Assembly (NCBI GenBank): GCA_029959295.1
Contig: JASCOH010000008.1
Coordinates: 62,001 to 126,000 of the forward strand
Source of the DNA: Flavobacteriaceae bacterium PS02334
GTDB taxonomy: Bacteria; Bacteroidota; Bacteroidia; Flavobacteriales; Flavobacteriaceae
DNA: 64,000 nucleotides
Direction: 5' to 3'
The notes below the pieces were generated by a model. It was not told the DNA's origin and made no database searches. It saw only the letters and a program-made list of their open reading frames with translations. Below, in pieces: positions 40,763-51,295 of this stretch (its first letter is position 1; each line of letters starts with the position of its first letter). Position numbers and translations under genes: made by a program.

Positions 40763-42025
40763 TTATTTTATGATTAATTTATCAGATTTTATGAATTGAT
40801 TCTGATTGTAAATTCTAAGATAATAAATTCCAGAAGCCAATTCGTCAACGGTAACTTTGTTAGATTCTTTAGTTGAAAGTTTTGAAGTTTTTACCAATTG
40901 ACCATTTTGGTTGAAGATTTCAACTTCATCAACATCCATGAAAGGAGACGTTACAAAAAAGTTTGTTGAAACCGGATTTGGATAAATAGTAATCGCTTTT
41001 AAAGCTTGAAAATCTGTTACGCTTAATGTGCTGCAAGCTGTAACAGAAGAAGTCAAAAGACTTGCTCTTGGCCCGCTCATGGCGTTTTGAACAAGAGTTT
41101 TTTGTCCATTGGTAAACATTGCCATACAAGCATCATCTGCATAATCCATATAGTTCATGAAAAGGGAACCGTTTGTTGTAGGAGTACAAGCATTTTCATT
41201 TGAAGGAAATGTTGTGCAACCATAGTATGGATTGTTTGTTGCAGGCGTATCGCTAACTCCATCATCATTAGCAGTAGTTCCACATGCGCTTTCATCTTCT
41301 CCCCAAGGATGGTCCAAACCTAAATAATGTCCGATTTCATGTGTACAAGTTCTTCCTTTGTTGTAAGGCGCTGTAGCTGTTCCTGTTGTTCCAAAATATC
41401 TATAGTCGCAAACAAAACCGTCCCAAGCTTCTCCTGCTTGATCTGGTAAATAAGCCCAGCCTAAAATGCCGCTATATTCCCCATTTAAAATCCCAATCCA
41501 AACATTTAAGTATTTTGTAGGATCCCAAGCAGGATCTCCAGCAGCTAAATAATAACTGTCTCCAAAAGAAACAGAACTAGCAATTTGCTTTCTGACGATT
41601 CCTGTCGTTGCAGCGCCTGCAGGAGTTTTTGTTGCTTTACAGAACACAATTTCCATGTCTGCAGAAATTCCTTGAAATACAGACGGAACTACTGAATTAA
41701 AATCAGTATTTGTTTTTCTGTAGTCTTTATTCAATACGTCAAGTTGCGACTGAATTTGGGCATCAGTAATATTTTGTGTAGCATTTTTATACAAAACGTG
41801 GAACACAACCGGAATTGTAATAACAGCACCTGGCGTTTGCTGGCCATTTGTTCTAAACAAGTTATCCCCTTTTGAATTTCTTACGAAATCCATAACTTCT
41901 TCATGGTGAGCTCTTTTTGCAGGATCGCTATTCAAGATCTCGTTCATCTTTTTATCTGTAAGACAAGTCCTTTGCGCAAAAGCACTTGAAGCTACAAACA
42001 ATAGTAATAAGGTAATTTTTTTCAT
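40763..42025 (-). CDS. Secreted M43 (pappalysin-type) zinc metalloprotease with type IX sorting tail
   Basis: A 420-residue protein. The signal peptide is MKKITLLLLFVASSAFA. The metzincin zinc motif is HEIGHYLGLDH (about residues 228-238), with the Met-turn in NYMDYADDACMAMF (about 290-303). The last 80 residues (IYPNPVSTNFFV to FIKSDKLIIK) form a type A type-IX-secretion C-terminal domain. The enzyme is exported through the Sec system and then across the outer membrane, and would digest extracellular proteins. Six or more Cys suggest disulfides. It is monocistronic, with a terminator. Confidence 0.92.
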   Translation of the reverse strand: MKKITLLLLFVASSAFAQRTCLTDKKMNEILNSDPAKRAHHEEVMDFVRNSKGDNLFRTNGQQTPGAVITIPVVFHVLYKNATQNITDAQIQSQLDVLNKDYRKTNTDFNSVVPSVFQGISADMEIVFCKATKTPAGAATTGIVRKQIASSVSFGDSYYLAAGDPAWDPTKYLNVWIGILNGEYSGILGWAYLPDQAGEAWDGFVCDYRYFGTTGTATAPYNKGRTCTHEIGHYLGLDHPWGEDESACGTTANDDGVSDTPATNNPYYGCTTFPSNENACTPTTNGSLFMNYMDYADDACMAMFTNGQKTLVQNAMSGPRASLLTSSVTACSTLSVTDFQALKAITIYPNPVSTNFFVTSPFMDVDEVEIFNQNGQLVKTSKLSTKESNKVTVDELASGIYYLRIYNQNQFIKSDKLIIK

Positions 42026-42244
42026 TTCTTCATAAATTAGGGAACAAATTTATAAAAATAACAATACGAAATAATTTTGTTTCAAAAATAATTCAAAAAA
42101 ACTTATAATTTTTTCTTTATTCATTAAATCATGCCTTGAATATATTGTCAAATCGATAATTTTTAAGTTTAAATATCAATATATTTTCTTTAATTCTCAG
42201 TGATTAATTCTTGTTATTGATTCTTTTTCAATTTTTAAAAATAT

Positions 42245-42252
42245 TATATTTG
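42245..42252 (+). promoter_or_regulatory. Promoter -7 box for the epimerase gene
   Basis: TATATTTG matches TAnnTTTG, 19 bp before the ATG. TTG triplets at 42211 and 42217 are possible -33 elements. Confidence 0.5.
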
Positions 42253-42271
42253 CGAGACTAAATCTTCAAAA

Positions 42272-43225
42272 ATGCATTCAAAAATATTGATTATAGGAGC
42301 TTGTGGCCAAATTGGTACAGAATTGACAAAAAAATTACGTGAACTTCACGGAAAGGAAGCTGTAATTGCGTCAGATGTTCGAAAAGGAAGCCCTGAATTT
42401 GTAAATTCTGGACCTTTCGAAGTTGTAAATGCTTTAGATTTTAATCAAATTCAAGCCATAATCGAGAAATATGACATTGAAGAAGTTTATTTAATGGCCG
42501 CTTTATTATCGGCAACTGCTGAAAAAAATCCTGCTTTTGCTTGGGATTTGAATATGAATTCACTTTTTCATGTTTTAAATCTGGCAAAAGACAAAAAAAT
42601 TAAAAAGATTTTTTGGCCTTCTAGTATCGCTGTTTTCGGGCCTACAACTCCAAAGGAAGACACGCCACAATATACGATCATGGAACCTTCAACGGTTTAT
42701 GGAATCAGCAAACAGTCTGGTGAAAGATGGTGTGAATATTACCACAATATTTTTGGAGTAGACATTCGAAGCATCCGTTATCCGGGATTGATTAGCTGGT
42801 CGACTCCTCCTGGCGGCGGGACTACAGATTATGCGGTTGATATTTACCATAAAGCTTTAAGTGATGGAAAATATGAGTGCTTTTTATCTGAAAACACAAA
42901 ACTTCCGATGATGTATATGGATGATGCGATTCGTGCTACAATCAACATTATGGAGTCTCCAGAAGAGAATATTAAAATTAGGTCTTCTTATAATTTGTCA
43001 GGAATCAGTTTTACTCCGGTAGAAATTGCTGCCGAAATTAAAAAACATATTCCAGAATTTACGATTTCTTACGAACCTGATTTCAGGCAAAAAATAGCCG
43101 ACAGTTGGCCGTCGAGTATTGATGATTCAGATGCCAGAAAAGATTGGAATTGGAAGCATGAATTTGACTTAGAAATCATGACGAAAGATATGCTGGAGCA
43201 TTTATCTGAAGAGCAATCGAAATAA
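42272..43225 (+). CDS. NAD-dependent epimerase/dehydratase family protein, L-threonine 3-dehydrogenase-like
   Basis: A 317-residue extended SDR. The NAD-binding motif is GACGQIG (residues 8-14), the catalytic pair lies in YGISKQSGE (Tyr about 145, Lys about 149), and PGLISWSTPPGGGTTDYAVDIY is characteristic of the SDR-type L-threonine 3-dehydrogenases of Bacteroidetes. These oxidise threonine to 2-amino-3-ketobutyrate. The family call is firm and the substrate likely. It has its own promoter and a strong shared terminator. Confidence 0.85.
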   Translation: MHSKILIIGACGQIGTELTKKLRELHGKEAVIASDVRKGSPEFVNSGPFEVVNALDFNQIQAIIEKYDIEEVYLMAALLSATAEKNPAFAWDLNMNSLFHVLNLAKDKKIKKIFWPSSIAVFGPTTPKEDTPQYTIMEPSTVYGISKQSGERWCEYYHNIFGVDIRSIRYPGLISWSTPPGGGTTDYAVDIYHKALSDGKYECFLSENTKLPMMYMDDAIRATINIMESPEENIKIRSSYNLSGISFTPVEIAAEIKKHIPEFTISYEPDFRQKIADSWPSSIDDSDARKDWNWKHEFDLEIMTKDMLEHLSEEQSK

Positions 43226-43226
43226 T

Positions 43227-43262
43227 AAAAAAGCCCGAATGTCCTAACATTCGGGCTTTTTT
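43227..43262. terminator. Bidirectional terminator
   Basis: AAGCCCGAATG and CATTCGGGCTT form a perfect 11-bp stem with a 6-nt loop, flanked by A and T runs, between two convergent genes. Confidence 0.85.
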
Positions 43263-43263
43263 A

Positions 43264-43764
43264 TTATTTCGTTCTTAATTTTTCTAAAATCGAATTTTCA
43301 ATTTTGCTTTTGACTTTAACCACTGTATCAGAATTGTCATTCGGAATTGTCATGGAAAGCACATAATGTTTGATTTTCCAATTGCCATTTTTGAATTCAA
43401 CTATGCCCGAACCTCTGCAGATTTTCATTTGGGTATCTAAAAGTTCATCAAACCAAGCCATTTTTTTATCTGAACTGAAATAAATGTTTCTTTGTAAAGC
43501 TGTAAAATTCCAAGCTTTTCCTTTGTCAAAATAAGGCTTGGCAAAGGCTTCAAATTCTTTTTTTGTCCAATTTTCTGTGGCATCGGTTCCAATGTAAATG
43601 CCGTCGTCGGCTATTTTATCAAAGTAATTTTTAAAATCTGCATTTGAAGCGTCTTTGTGCCAAGAATCAAGAAATTCTGAAACTTTGTCTTTGTCTTTTC
43701 CAATTTGTGCGTGCATCGTAAGAGTAAAAATACTTGCGATAACGATTAGTATTATTTTCTTCAT
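43264..43764 (-). CDS. Exported SnoaL/NTF2-like protein
   Basis: A 166-residue protein with a signal peptide (MKKIILIVIASIFTLTMHAQ) and one NTF2-like cone: FLDSWHKDASNADFKNYFDKIADDGIYIGTD near the start and WKIKHYVLSMTIPND near the end, as in SnoaL/DUF4440 proteins. The family includes enzymes and binding proteins; no catalytic residue can be assigned. It probably acts in the periplasm. It ends at the shared terminator. Confidence 0.8.
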   Translation of the reverse strand: MKKIILIVIASIFTLTMHAQIGKDKDKVSEFLDSWHKDASNADFKNYFDKIADDGIYIGTDATENWTKKEFEAFAKPYFDKGKAWNFTALQRNIYFSSDKKMAWFDELLDTQMKICRGSGIVEFKNGNWKIKHYVLSMTIPNDNSDTVVKVKSKIENSILEKLRTK

Positions 43765-43804
43765 AAGTTAAAAATGTGAAGTAATATTAAGAAAATTTAT
43801 CCAA

Positions 43805-44257
43805 TTAATAGCATTTTTCTAATTGCTGATAATTGATTCTCTTGCAGGCATTATCAATTTCTTTTTCGATTGTTCTTACCGTCGTGTAACATTTCTTTTG
43901 GACATCTTTACTCCAAAATCTTAGTACTGTCCAGCCTTTTGATGCTAAATATTCATTGACTTCAATGTCTCGATTTCGGTTTCTTTCAATTTTTGTAATC
44001 CAATACTCTTTATTTGAGTCTAATCGCGATTTTACCTTTTCCCAATCTTTCCCATGGAAAAATTCACCGTCAACGAAAACCGCAATTTTGTATTTTTTGA
44101 AAGACAAATCGGGCGTTCCAAAAATGGTTCGATCGTGTTTTCTATAGCGGTGACCGCGATGCCACAAAGCTTTTGCCAAGCGAACTTCTTCCTTGGTGTC
44201 TTTGCTTTTTATGGCACGCATGATTTTGCTGCGTTTTTCTTTTGTAAATACGTCCAT
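43805..44257 (-). CDS. vsr: Very short patch repair endonuclease (Vsr family)
   Basis: A 150-residue Vsr-type endonuclease. Typical parts are KRSKIMRAIKSKDTKEEVRLAKALWHRGHRYRKH, the catalytic region GTPDLSFKKYKIAVFVDGEFFHGKDW (about 47-72) and RNRDIEVNEYLASKGWTVLRFW. Vsr nicks next to T:G mismatches left by deamination of 5-methylcytosine. The usual zinc-site context VDGCFWHGC is changed to VDGEFFHGKDW, so a zinc ligand is missing. Normally the gene lies beside a cytosine methyltransferase gene; none is in this window, so it is an orphan. It is next to tRNA-Arg. Confidence 0.85.
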   Translation of the reverse strand: MDVFTKEKRSKIMRAIKSKDTKEEVRLAKALWHRGHRYRKHDRTIFGTPDLSFKKYKIAVFVDGEFFHGKDWEKVKSRLDSNKEYWITKIERNRNRDIEVNEYLASKGWTVLRFWSKDVQKKCYTTVRTIEKEIDNACKRINYQQLEKCY

Positions 44258-44344
44258 TTTGAAACTAGGTGGTTTAGTCTTTAAAGTGTTCCAATAAAGT
44301 TAGGGAAATGCTTTTTGTTTTCGGTTAAGTTTTTGTGAAAATAG

Positions 44345-44416
44345 TAGCCTCGGCGGGGATCGAACCTGCATCAAAAGTTTAGGAAACTCCCATTCTATCC
44401 ATTGAACTACGAGGCC
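44345..44416 (-). tRNA. tRNA-Arg (anticodon CCU)
   Basis: A 72-nt cloverleaf on the minus strand. The 7-bp acceptor stem starts GGCCTCG and pairs with CGAGGCT (one G-U); the D stem is GTTC/GAAT; the anticodon stem GGAGT/ACTTT encloses the loop TTCCTAA with anticodon CCT; the T loop is TTCGATC. The T stem has one A-C mismatch. CCA is not encoded. It reads AGG codons. Confidence 0.9.
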
Positions 44417-44508
44417 GTTTATACAAAAATAGTAAAATGAATTGAAGTATTGGCAATAAGTATTTCTGCTTTAGAAATAAAATGGAACACTGTTTCTTAT
44501 AAACAAAA

Positions 44509-44534
44509 AAGCCTAACAAATAAATGTTAGGCTT
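44509..44534 (-). terminator. Rho-independent terminator after atpC
   Basis: AAGCCTAACA and TGTTAGGCTT pair perfectly around a 6-nt loop, with TTTTTTG following on the minus strand. Confidence 0.8.
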
Positions 44535-44557
44535 TCTTCTTATAATATAAAATCGAA

Positions 44558-44839
44558 TTAATCTACAAGGATATTGATTTTATTGTCGTTCATTTCTAAG
44601 GTTCCTGAGTTGATTGACAAATGGTATTTTTTGTCATTACCCAAGAAAAATTTACCTTCTGCTTCTTTTGGAAATTCGAAGCTGTCAGCAGCAATCTTAA
44701 TGTCCCCTTTTGCAAGGATTGAAATAATTGCAGCGTGGTGGTTCAGCATTTGGAATTCTCCGTCAACTCCTGGAACGGTAACTGAAGTTACTTTTCCTGA
44801 AAATAATTTTGCTTCTGGCGATATAATTTCTAAATACAT
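44558..44839 (-). CDS. atpC: ATP synthase F1 subunit epsilon
   Basis: A 93-residue epsilon subunit: the beta-sandwich is recognisable from LEIISPEAKLFSGKVTSVTVPGVDGEFQMLNHHA to the end. It lacks the C-terminal helical hairpin of E. coli epsilon (about 139 residues), as is usual in Bacteroidetes, so the helical inhibition seen in E. coli should be absent. It follows atpD, separated by a hairpin-forming repeat. Confidence 0.92.
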   Translation of the reverse strand: MYLEIISPEAKLFSGKVTSVTVPGVDGEFQMLNHHAAIISILAKGDIKIAADSFEFPKEAEGKFFLGNDKKYHLSINSGTLEMNDNKINILVD

Positions 44840-44846
44840 AATTTTT

Positions 44847-44921
44847 GAGTTATGAATTATGAATTATGAGTTATAAGTTAGAGCAAAAACTCACGACTCA
44901 TAACTCATAACTTATAATTAT
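44847..44921. repeat. Imperfect inverted repeat of GAGTTATGAATTATGA words between atpD and atpC
   Basis: The left part has three tandem words related to AGTTATGAATTATG and the right part has ACTCATAACTCATAACT in the opposite sense. They can fold into a long imperfect AT-rich hairpin inside the atpD-atpC intergenic space. The words recur in intergenic DNA of many Flavobacterium genomes (from memory). Confidence 0.6.
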
Positions 44922-44922
44922 A

Positions 44923-46437
<1,515 letters not shown>

Positions 46438-46495
46438 TTATGTATTTATTAAATAGCTATTTAGGTTTATGAAAAACACCTCTTTTTTCAGAGCG

Positions 46496-46503
46496 CAAAG
46501 ATA
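46496..46503 (-). promoter_or_regulatory. Promoter -7 box for atpD-atpC
   Basis: The minus strand reads TATCTTTG, an exact TAnnTTTG match, 62 bp before the atpD start. Confidence 0.55.
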
Positions 46504-46613
46504 GTTTTTAAAATGAAAAATTAATAATCTTTTGATGAAAAAATATGAAAAAAATATAGAATCGCAGGCTGAATGTCAAAATTGGCAACAAGTCTGCATA
46601 ATATGAAAATAAA

Positions 46614-46648
46614 AAACCACCCTGATTTTTATAAAAAGGATGGTTTTT
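46614..46648 (-). terminator. Rho-independent terminator after the SGNH lipase gene
   Basis: AACCACCCT and AGGATGGTT pair with one mismatch; T-runs flank both sides. Confidence 0.7.
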
Positions 46649-46664
46649 TAATGTGCTAATTATC

Positions 46665-48209
46665 TTAATTTAAATTCTCTGGATATTGAATTTGATAATT
46701 TCCTAATTCAACGCTAGGGATGTTTGCGCCATAGGTAGAATTGATAGCTTCTAAGAATTTGTTCGCAATTAAAGCATATCCTCTTGCGCTTGGATGTACT
46801 CCGTCAAGAGAAAAAGCACCACCAGTGATAAAACTTGCTGTCACTTGATTGTTTCCAAAACGAATGCCACCATTAAGCAATTGATTCATGATCGCATAAG
46901 TGTCAACAAAAGCTAGTCCGTTTGTTGTTGCCGCATTTTTTATAACGGTATTGTAAGCGTCAGTTGCTACTTTAATTTCTGCTACTTCTGATGCAGTTAA
47001 AACTCTGTTGTCAGGCAAAGGATAAGTTACGCCAACAGTATTAAAAGGAGCTGGAACACCTGCTTGCGAAGTTCCGATTATTGCTCTAGTTGTCAATAAA
47101 ACAAAATCTGTAGCTTCTGTAGTTTTTTTTGCGTGGCGTGCTTGCCCATATAAATTGCCCATCAATCCTGCTTGAGCAGGAGGAACTCCTGCGGCAGTTA
47201 ATGCAGTTGTTAGTTGAACAGTTAAATTTGTCAAGCTTTCATCCTTGATCAATAACGGATTTGAAGATCCTGCTGTTAAAGTAACCAAACGGTCACCTTG
47301 CCCATAAGCTGTTAAGATTTGTTTCACAGGTCCTAATAATTGCGTGTTCAATTGCGTAGCCGTAGCTTCATCAAGAGGAACTGGATTGTAAGGAACTGTC
47401 GTGAAAAATGGCAAAGTATTGATGTAAGGAAGATTTGCAATTACACCTTTTCTTCCGCCAGCCGTAAGCTGCGCGATTAATTGCGTGTATGCGTATTCAA
47501 AAGTTGCCGGTGGCGTGATATCATTTCCATTAACTGGATCTTGTGAAGTCGGAACGCCTCCGTTTGTGGCATATCCTAAAACGTCATTCCCTCCAATCCA
47601 TAAAGAAAAGAAGGTTGGATTTTGTGCTAAAGCGTCAGAAAGTACGGAAGATGTAGCCGGCGCAGAAGCGAATCTTACAAAGTAAGGATTTGCAGTTGCA
47701 GGAACAGTTGAAAGTCCCGCAGGGTTTCCATATCCTGGTGCCAATAAGTGGAAGCTTTTTGCTCCCGGAACTCCGAAATTATTAAAAGGACCCGTTAAAT
47801 GTGCGAAAACTTCGGTTGATGAAGTTCCCGGAACTGGAATAATATTAGGAGTCGTAGCATTTAAGAATCCTTGCAGGTAAACTCTTTTTCCAAAAGCTGG
47901 ATTTGCATTTCCTCCAAAAAGCAATCCTCCAAGATTGTCGTTCATGAAAGGAACATTAAATGCGCCTCCGCCAACTGTAGCAAATTGCTGTGCCAAAATG
48001 CTTGGATAGGAGTTCTCTTGTCCTTTTTTGAAAAGTCCATTATCGCTGTATCCTGCGGCAAATGAATCTCCCAAAGCCACATATTTTGAAAAATCTGCTG
48101 AACCTGCTGAAATCGGTTCTTCGGCTATGCTGTCAGAATCGTCATCTGAACAGGCAACAATACTAATGCTTAAAGAAGCAAATAGCAGCCATTTGAAATT
48201 TTTTATCAT
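46665..48209 (-). CDS. SGNH/GDSL-family lipase or esterase lipoprotein
   Basis: A 514-residue protein with a lipobox ending in C20 (SIVAC). SGNH blocks are visible: GDSFAAG with the nucleophile Ser (about residue 49), GVPGAK (block II), GGND (block III) and LDGVHPS with the Asp/His pair (about 467-471). It would hydrolyse esters at the cell surface or in the periplasm. It follows a TonB-dependent receptor gene by 37 bp on the same strand, so the two probably form an uptake pair in which the lipase prepares or processes the receptor's cargo. The substrate is unknown. Confidence 0.88.
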   Translation of the reverse strand: MIKNFKWLLFASLSISIVACSDDDSDSIAEEPISAGSADFSKYVALGDSFAAGYSDNGLFKKGQENSYPSILAQQFATVGGGAFNVPFMNDNLGGLLFGGNANPAFGKRVYLQGFLNATTPNIIPVPGTSSTEVFAHLTGPFNNFGVPGAKSFHLLAPGYGNPAGLSTVPATANPYFVRFASAPATSSVLSDALAQNPTFFSLWIGGNDVLGYATNGGVPTSQDPVNGNDITPPATFEYAYTQLIAQLTAGGRKGVIANLPYINTLPFFTTVPYNPVPLDEATATQLNTQLLGPVKQILTAYGQGDRLVTLTAGSSNPLLIKDESLTNLTVQLTTALTAAGVPPAQAGLMGNLYGQARHAKKTTEATDFVLLTTRAIIGTSQAGVPAPFNTVGVTYPLPDNRVLTASEVAEIKVATDAYNTVIKNAATTNGLAFVDTYAIMNQLLNGGIRFGNNQVTASFITGGAFSLDGVHPSARGYALIANKFLEAINSTYGANIPSVELGNYQIQYPENLN

Positions 48210-48246
48210 GATCGTATATTTTTAATATTAGCTATTTTTTTACTTT

Positions 48247-51063
48247 TTAAGGATTGATTATCCAAGAAACTAAATATTGCTGTCCGATTCTTCCCGCTCC
48301 GATTACTTGAAGGTAATCATTTCCAAAAAGGTTAGAGGCGCTTATTTTGAAAACAGATTTAATTGCTGGAATTGCATAATTTACTTGCGCATCAAAAACA
48401 GTTACAGAAGGAATTGTTCCGTCAGCAAAAGAAGACTGCCATAAATACTCGTCGCTCCATCTTACGTTGAAATTAAATCCGAAGTTTTCAAATAATTTTT
48501 GATTTCCGATTGAACCTTTAATTCTGTGTTTTGGAGTATTGAAACCTGCAATAAATGAAGGATCTTTTGCTTGGTCGAAATCAAAATCAGCATAATTATA
48601 ATTTGCTCCTAATTCAAAATCGCCAAAGATTTTTTTAGATAATCCGATACCAACACCAAAAGAAGTTACATCTTCTGTAGTATTTGTGTAAACTTGGTAG
48701 ACTCTTCTGTCGCCATTTCCTAAAGCTCTTAAACCCAGCATATCTGTTGGAGAAATTGCGCTATAGTCAGCAATCACAGTTCCATAGTAAGGTTTGATAA
48801 CTCTTGAAGTGCTCATGAAGTCGTTGTAAATATTGTAGTAAGCATTGGCGTCAACAGAAAATCCGTTGTCAAAATTTGCTTTATAACCTACTTCAAAAGC
48901 TTTCACTTGTTCAGGTTTTACTAAACTTACGCTAACAGTTTGCAAGTCTGCCACATTTCCCGATAATGAAAAAGCTTGAACTGAAGGAACTGAATATACA
49001 GGAGAATTATAAGCGTCTCTTCCAGAAAGCGCTACAGTTGTTCCAACACCAGGAATAAGTTGTCCGGCAGCGCTGACAGGCATAATTTCTGTGTAGCGGT
49101 CAAGGTTGTCTTCAGCAGAACCTACCAAGGCAAAAGGCCCTAAATCTAAACCAATATATTGATCTTGAGTCGTTGGATTTCTAAATCCTGTTTGGAAAGA
49201 AACTCTGAAATTGTGATTTTTTCTTTCTCCTGCAGAATATACTAGTGAAACTCTTGGAGAATATTGCCCGTCAAAATTTTGTGATTTGTCATAACGGATA
49301 GATCCTGTGAATTTCAATTTGTCTTCCATGAATTTCTTTTGAACCTGCGTGTAGATTCCGTATTCGTCATATCTGATCGGTCCGTCGAAATCGGTAAAGA
49401 TTGTCCCTTCAGAATTTAATTCATAATTTCTGAAAGAGCCTCCCACTTGAATTTCAGCAAAATCGATTATTTCTTTGAAATTGTAGTTTGCATCAGCGTG
49501 GTATAATTTTGACTGGTCGATGAATTTTGCGCCTTTCGTCAAATCTGGATTTTGAATTACAGTCGCCAAAGCATTTTGGAATTCAGGAGAACCTGGTAAA
49601 AATCTAGCGCTTCCTGATGGTCCTGCTGCGAATTGAGGCAAGCCTACAAGTTGTTGCGGAAGCTGATTGTTGTCTGCATAATTTCTAGCAATTGCTCCAG
49701 CTTGGTTAGTATTTGCGCCCATTATAGCACTTGACAATTGGAATGCAGTTGCATAATCAGTAAACCAGCCCACGTCGCTTTTCGCCATGCGGTTGATATT
49801 CCATCCTGCAAAACGCATGTCATAAGAATCTCCAGCATCTTCTGTGGTCATATAGCCTCTTACGAAGAAATTTCTGTTTTTTATCTCTATTTTGCTTTGT
49901 TGCATGATGAAATTCTCAAGTCTGTATCTGTTTGCACCTTGATAAATAGTATTTCCCATACCTAATTTATGTTGCAAAATGATTTCAAAATCATCTTTCA
50001 TAGGCTTGATATGTGCTGAGAAATCTGCTTTTACGCTTTCGATGCTGTTATCGTTAAGATCTTGCTCATAATATCCTGTTCGGCTTACTTGTCCTACATT
50101 TGGAATAAAAGTAGTAACCTCATCGCCATAGATGTTCAAACCGTCATAATTTTGGTTTACCGCATGTCCGACACCGCCGTTTGTCATGCTTCTTTCGTCG
50201 CCAGCAATCCATTCAGTTGCTCTCATGTAGGTAAAATTGGCTTTTACGGCGAAATAATCTGAGAATTTTTTAGCTGCACGAATTCCTACGTCCCAATAAT
50301 CTTTATCGCCAGCTAATTTTTGGTTAGTTTTTCCATATCTTCCATAAAAGCTGATTCCTTCATAATCAAATGGGCTTTTGCTGTTCATGAAAAGAATACC
50401 GTTGAAAGCATTTGCGCCATATAAAGCAGAAGATGCTCCAGGCAAAAGTTCCACGCTTTGAACGTCAAGCTCTGAAAGACCGATAAGGTTTCCAAGCACG
50501 AAGTTCAAGGCTGGAGAAGAGTTGTCCATTCCGTCCACAAGCTGCATGAAACGGGTGTTGGCCACAGTTGCAAATCCTCTAGTGTTTATTGATTTGAAAG
50601 AAAGACTTGAAGTGTTGAAATGTACTTCCTTTAAGTTTTCTAAGCCATCATAAAATGTGGCTGAAGAAGTGTTTTTCACTTCCTTGATTCCCATTCTTTC
50701 GATAGTTACGGGAGATTCAAGAATTCTTTCTGGTGTTCTTGATGCTGAAACCACAATTTCATCAAGATTGATGTCTTGGGCTAAAAGCTGTACGTTAATC
50801 GCTTGTTTTGAAGATGTTACCGAAATCGATTGCGAAGCATGACCAACGCTAGAAATTTCTAGGTTAAAAGGAGGCAGCTTTTTTGGTTTCAAGCTAAATT
50901 TTCCTTCAGCATCTGTTGTTGTAGCTGTAGATTCGCCGGCAACTTTGACGCTTGCTCCAGGAAGTGGCTGATTGTTTTCATCAGTAATAGTTCCTGAAAT
51001 TGTATTTTGAGCGAAAGCTACGCTACAAAACAGCAATGACAAAATAATTAGATACGCTTTCAT
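48247..51063 (-). CDS. TonB-dependent receptor with carboxypeptidase-like regulatory domain
   Basis: A 938-residue outer-membrane receptor. The signal peptide (MKAYLIILSLLFCSVAFAQ) is followed by a CarboxypepD_reg-like domain (ISGTITDENNQPLPGASV), a plug (LDEIVVSASRTPERILESPVTIERM, SALYGANAFNGILFM) and a 22-strand-type barrel ending in VSWIINP. It imports a large substrate using the TonB system. No SusD-like gene accompanies it; the partner is an SGNH lipase. The plug and barrel are more like siderophore or outer-membrane-lipid receptors than SusC, but the ligand cannot be read. Confidence 0.92.
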   Translation of the reverse strand: MKAYLIILSLLFCSVAFAQNTISGTITDENNQPLPGASVKVAGESTATTTDAEGKFSLKPKKLPPFNLEISSVGHASQSISVTSSKQAINVQLLAQDINLDEIVVSASRTPERILESPVTIERMGIKEVKNTSSATFYDGLENLKEVHFNTSSLSFKSINTRGFATVANTRFMQLVDGMDNSSPALNFVLGNLIGLSELDVQSVELLPGASSALYGANAFNGILFMNSKSPFDYEGISFYGRYGKTNQKLAGDKDYWDVGIRAAKKFSDYFAVKANFTYMRATEWIAGDERSMTNGGVGHAVNQNYDGLNIYGDEVTTFIPNVGQVSRTGYYEQDLNDNSIESVKADFSAHIKPMKDDFEIILQHKLGMGNTIYQGANRYRLENFIMQQSKIEIKNRNFFVRGYMTTEDAGDSYDMRFAGWNINRMAKSDVGWFTDYATAFQLSSAIMGANTNQAGAIARNYADNNQLPQQLVGLPQFAAGPSGSARFLPGSPEFQNALATVIQNPDLTKGAKFIDQSKLYHADANYNFKEIIDFAEIQVGGSFRNYELNSEGTIFTDFDGPIRYDEYGIYTQVQKKFMEDKLKFTGSIRYDKSQNFDGQYSPRVSLVYSAGERKNHNFRVSFQTGFRNPTTQDQYIGLDLGPFALVGSAEDNLDRYTEIMPVSAAGQLIPGVGTTVALSGRDAYNSPVYSVPSVQAFSLSGNVADLQTVSVSLVKPEQVKAFEVGYKANFDNGFSVDANAYYNIYNDFMSTSRVIKPYYGTVIADYSAISPTDMLGLRALGNGDRRVYQVYTNTTEDVTSFGVGIGLSKKIFGDFELGANYNYADFDFDQAKDPSFIAGFNTPKHRIKGSIGNQKLFENFGFNFNVRWSDEYLWQSSFADGTIPSVTVFDAQVNYAIPAIKSVFKISASNLFGNDYLQVIGAGRIGQQYLVSWIINP

Positions 51064-51246
51064 TTGTTAGATTTGTTAGTTTACAAAGCCAATGTACAAA
51101 TAAATCTGATATTAATAAAAAAAGTGAGAAATTTTATCGCAATTATTAAAAATTAAAGTTAATATTTATTTAATGTGTAATTTTAATTTACTAAATCATC
51201 AATAAAATCAATACTATGCGTGCATATAAGCAAAATTATTAGACAT

Positions 51247-51276
51247 AAAAAAAGCGAGAAAATTTTCTCGCTTTTT
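51247..51276 (-). terminator. Rho-independent terminator after glmS
   Basis: AAAAAGCGAGAAAA and TTTTCTCGCTTTTT form a perfect stem with almost no loop, 20 bp after the glmS stop. Confidence 0.8.
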
Positions 51277-51295
51277 TAAAATATTCGTCAATTAT

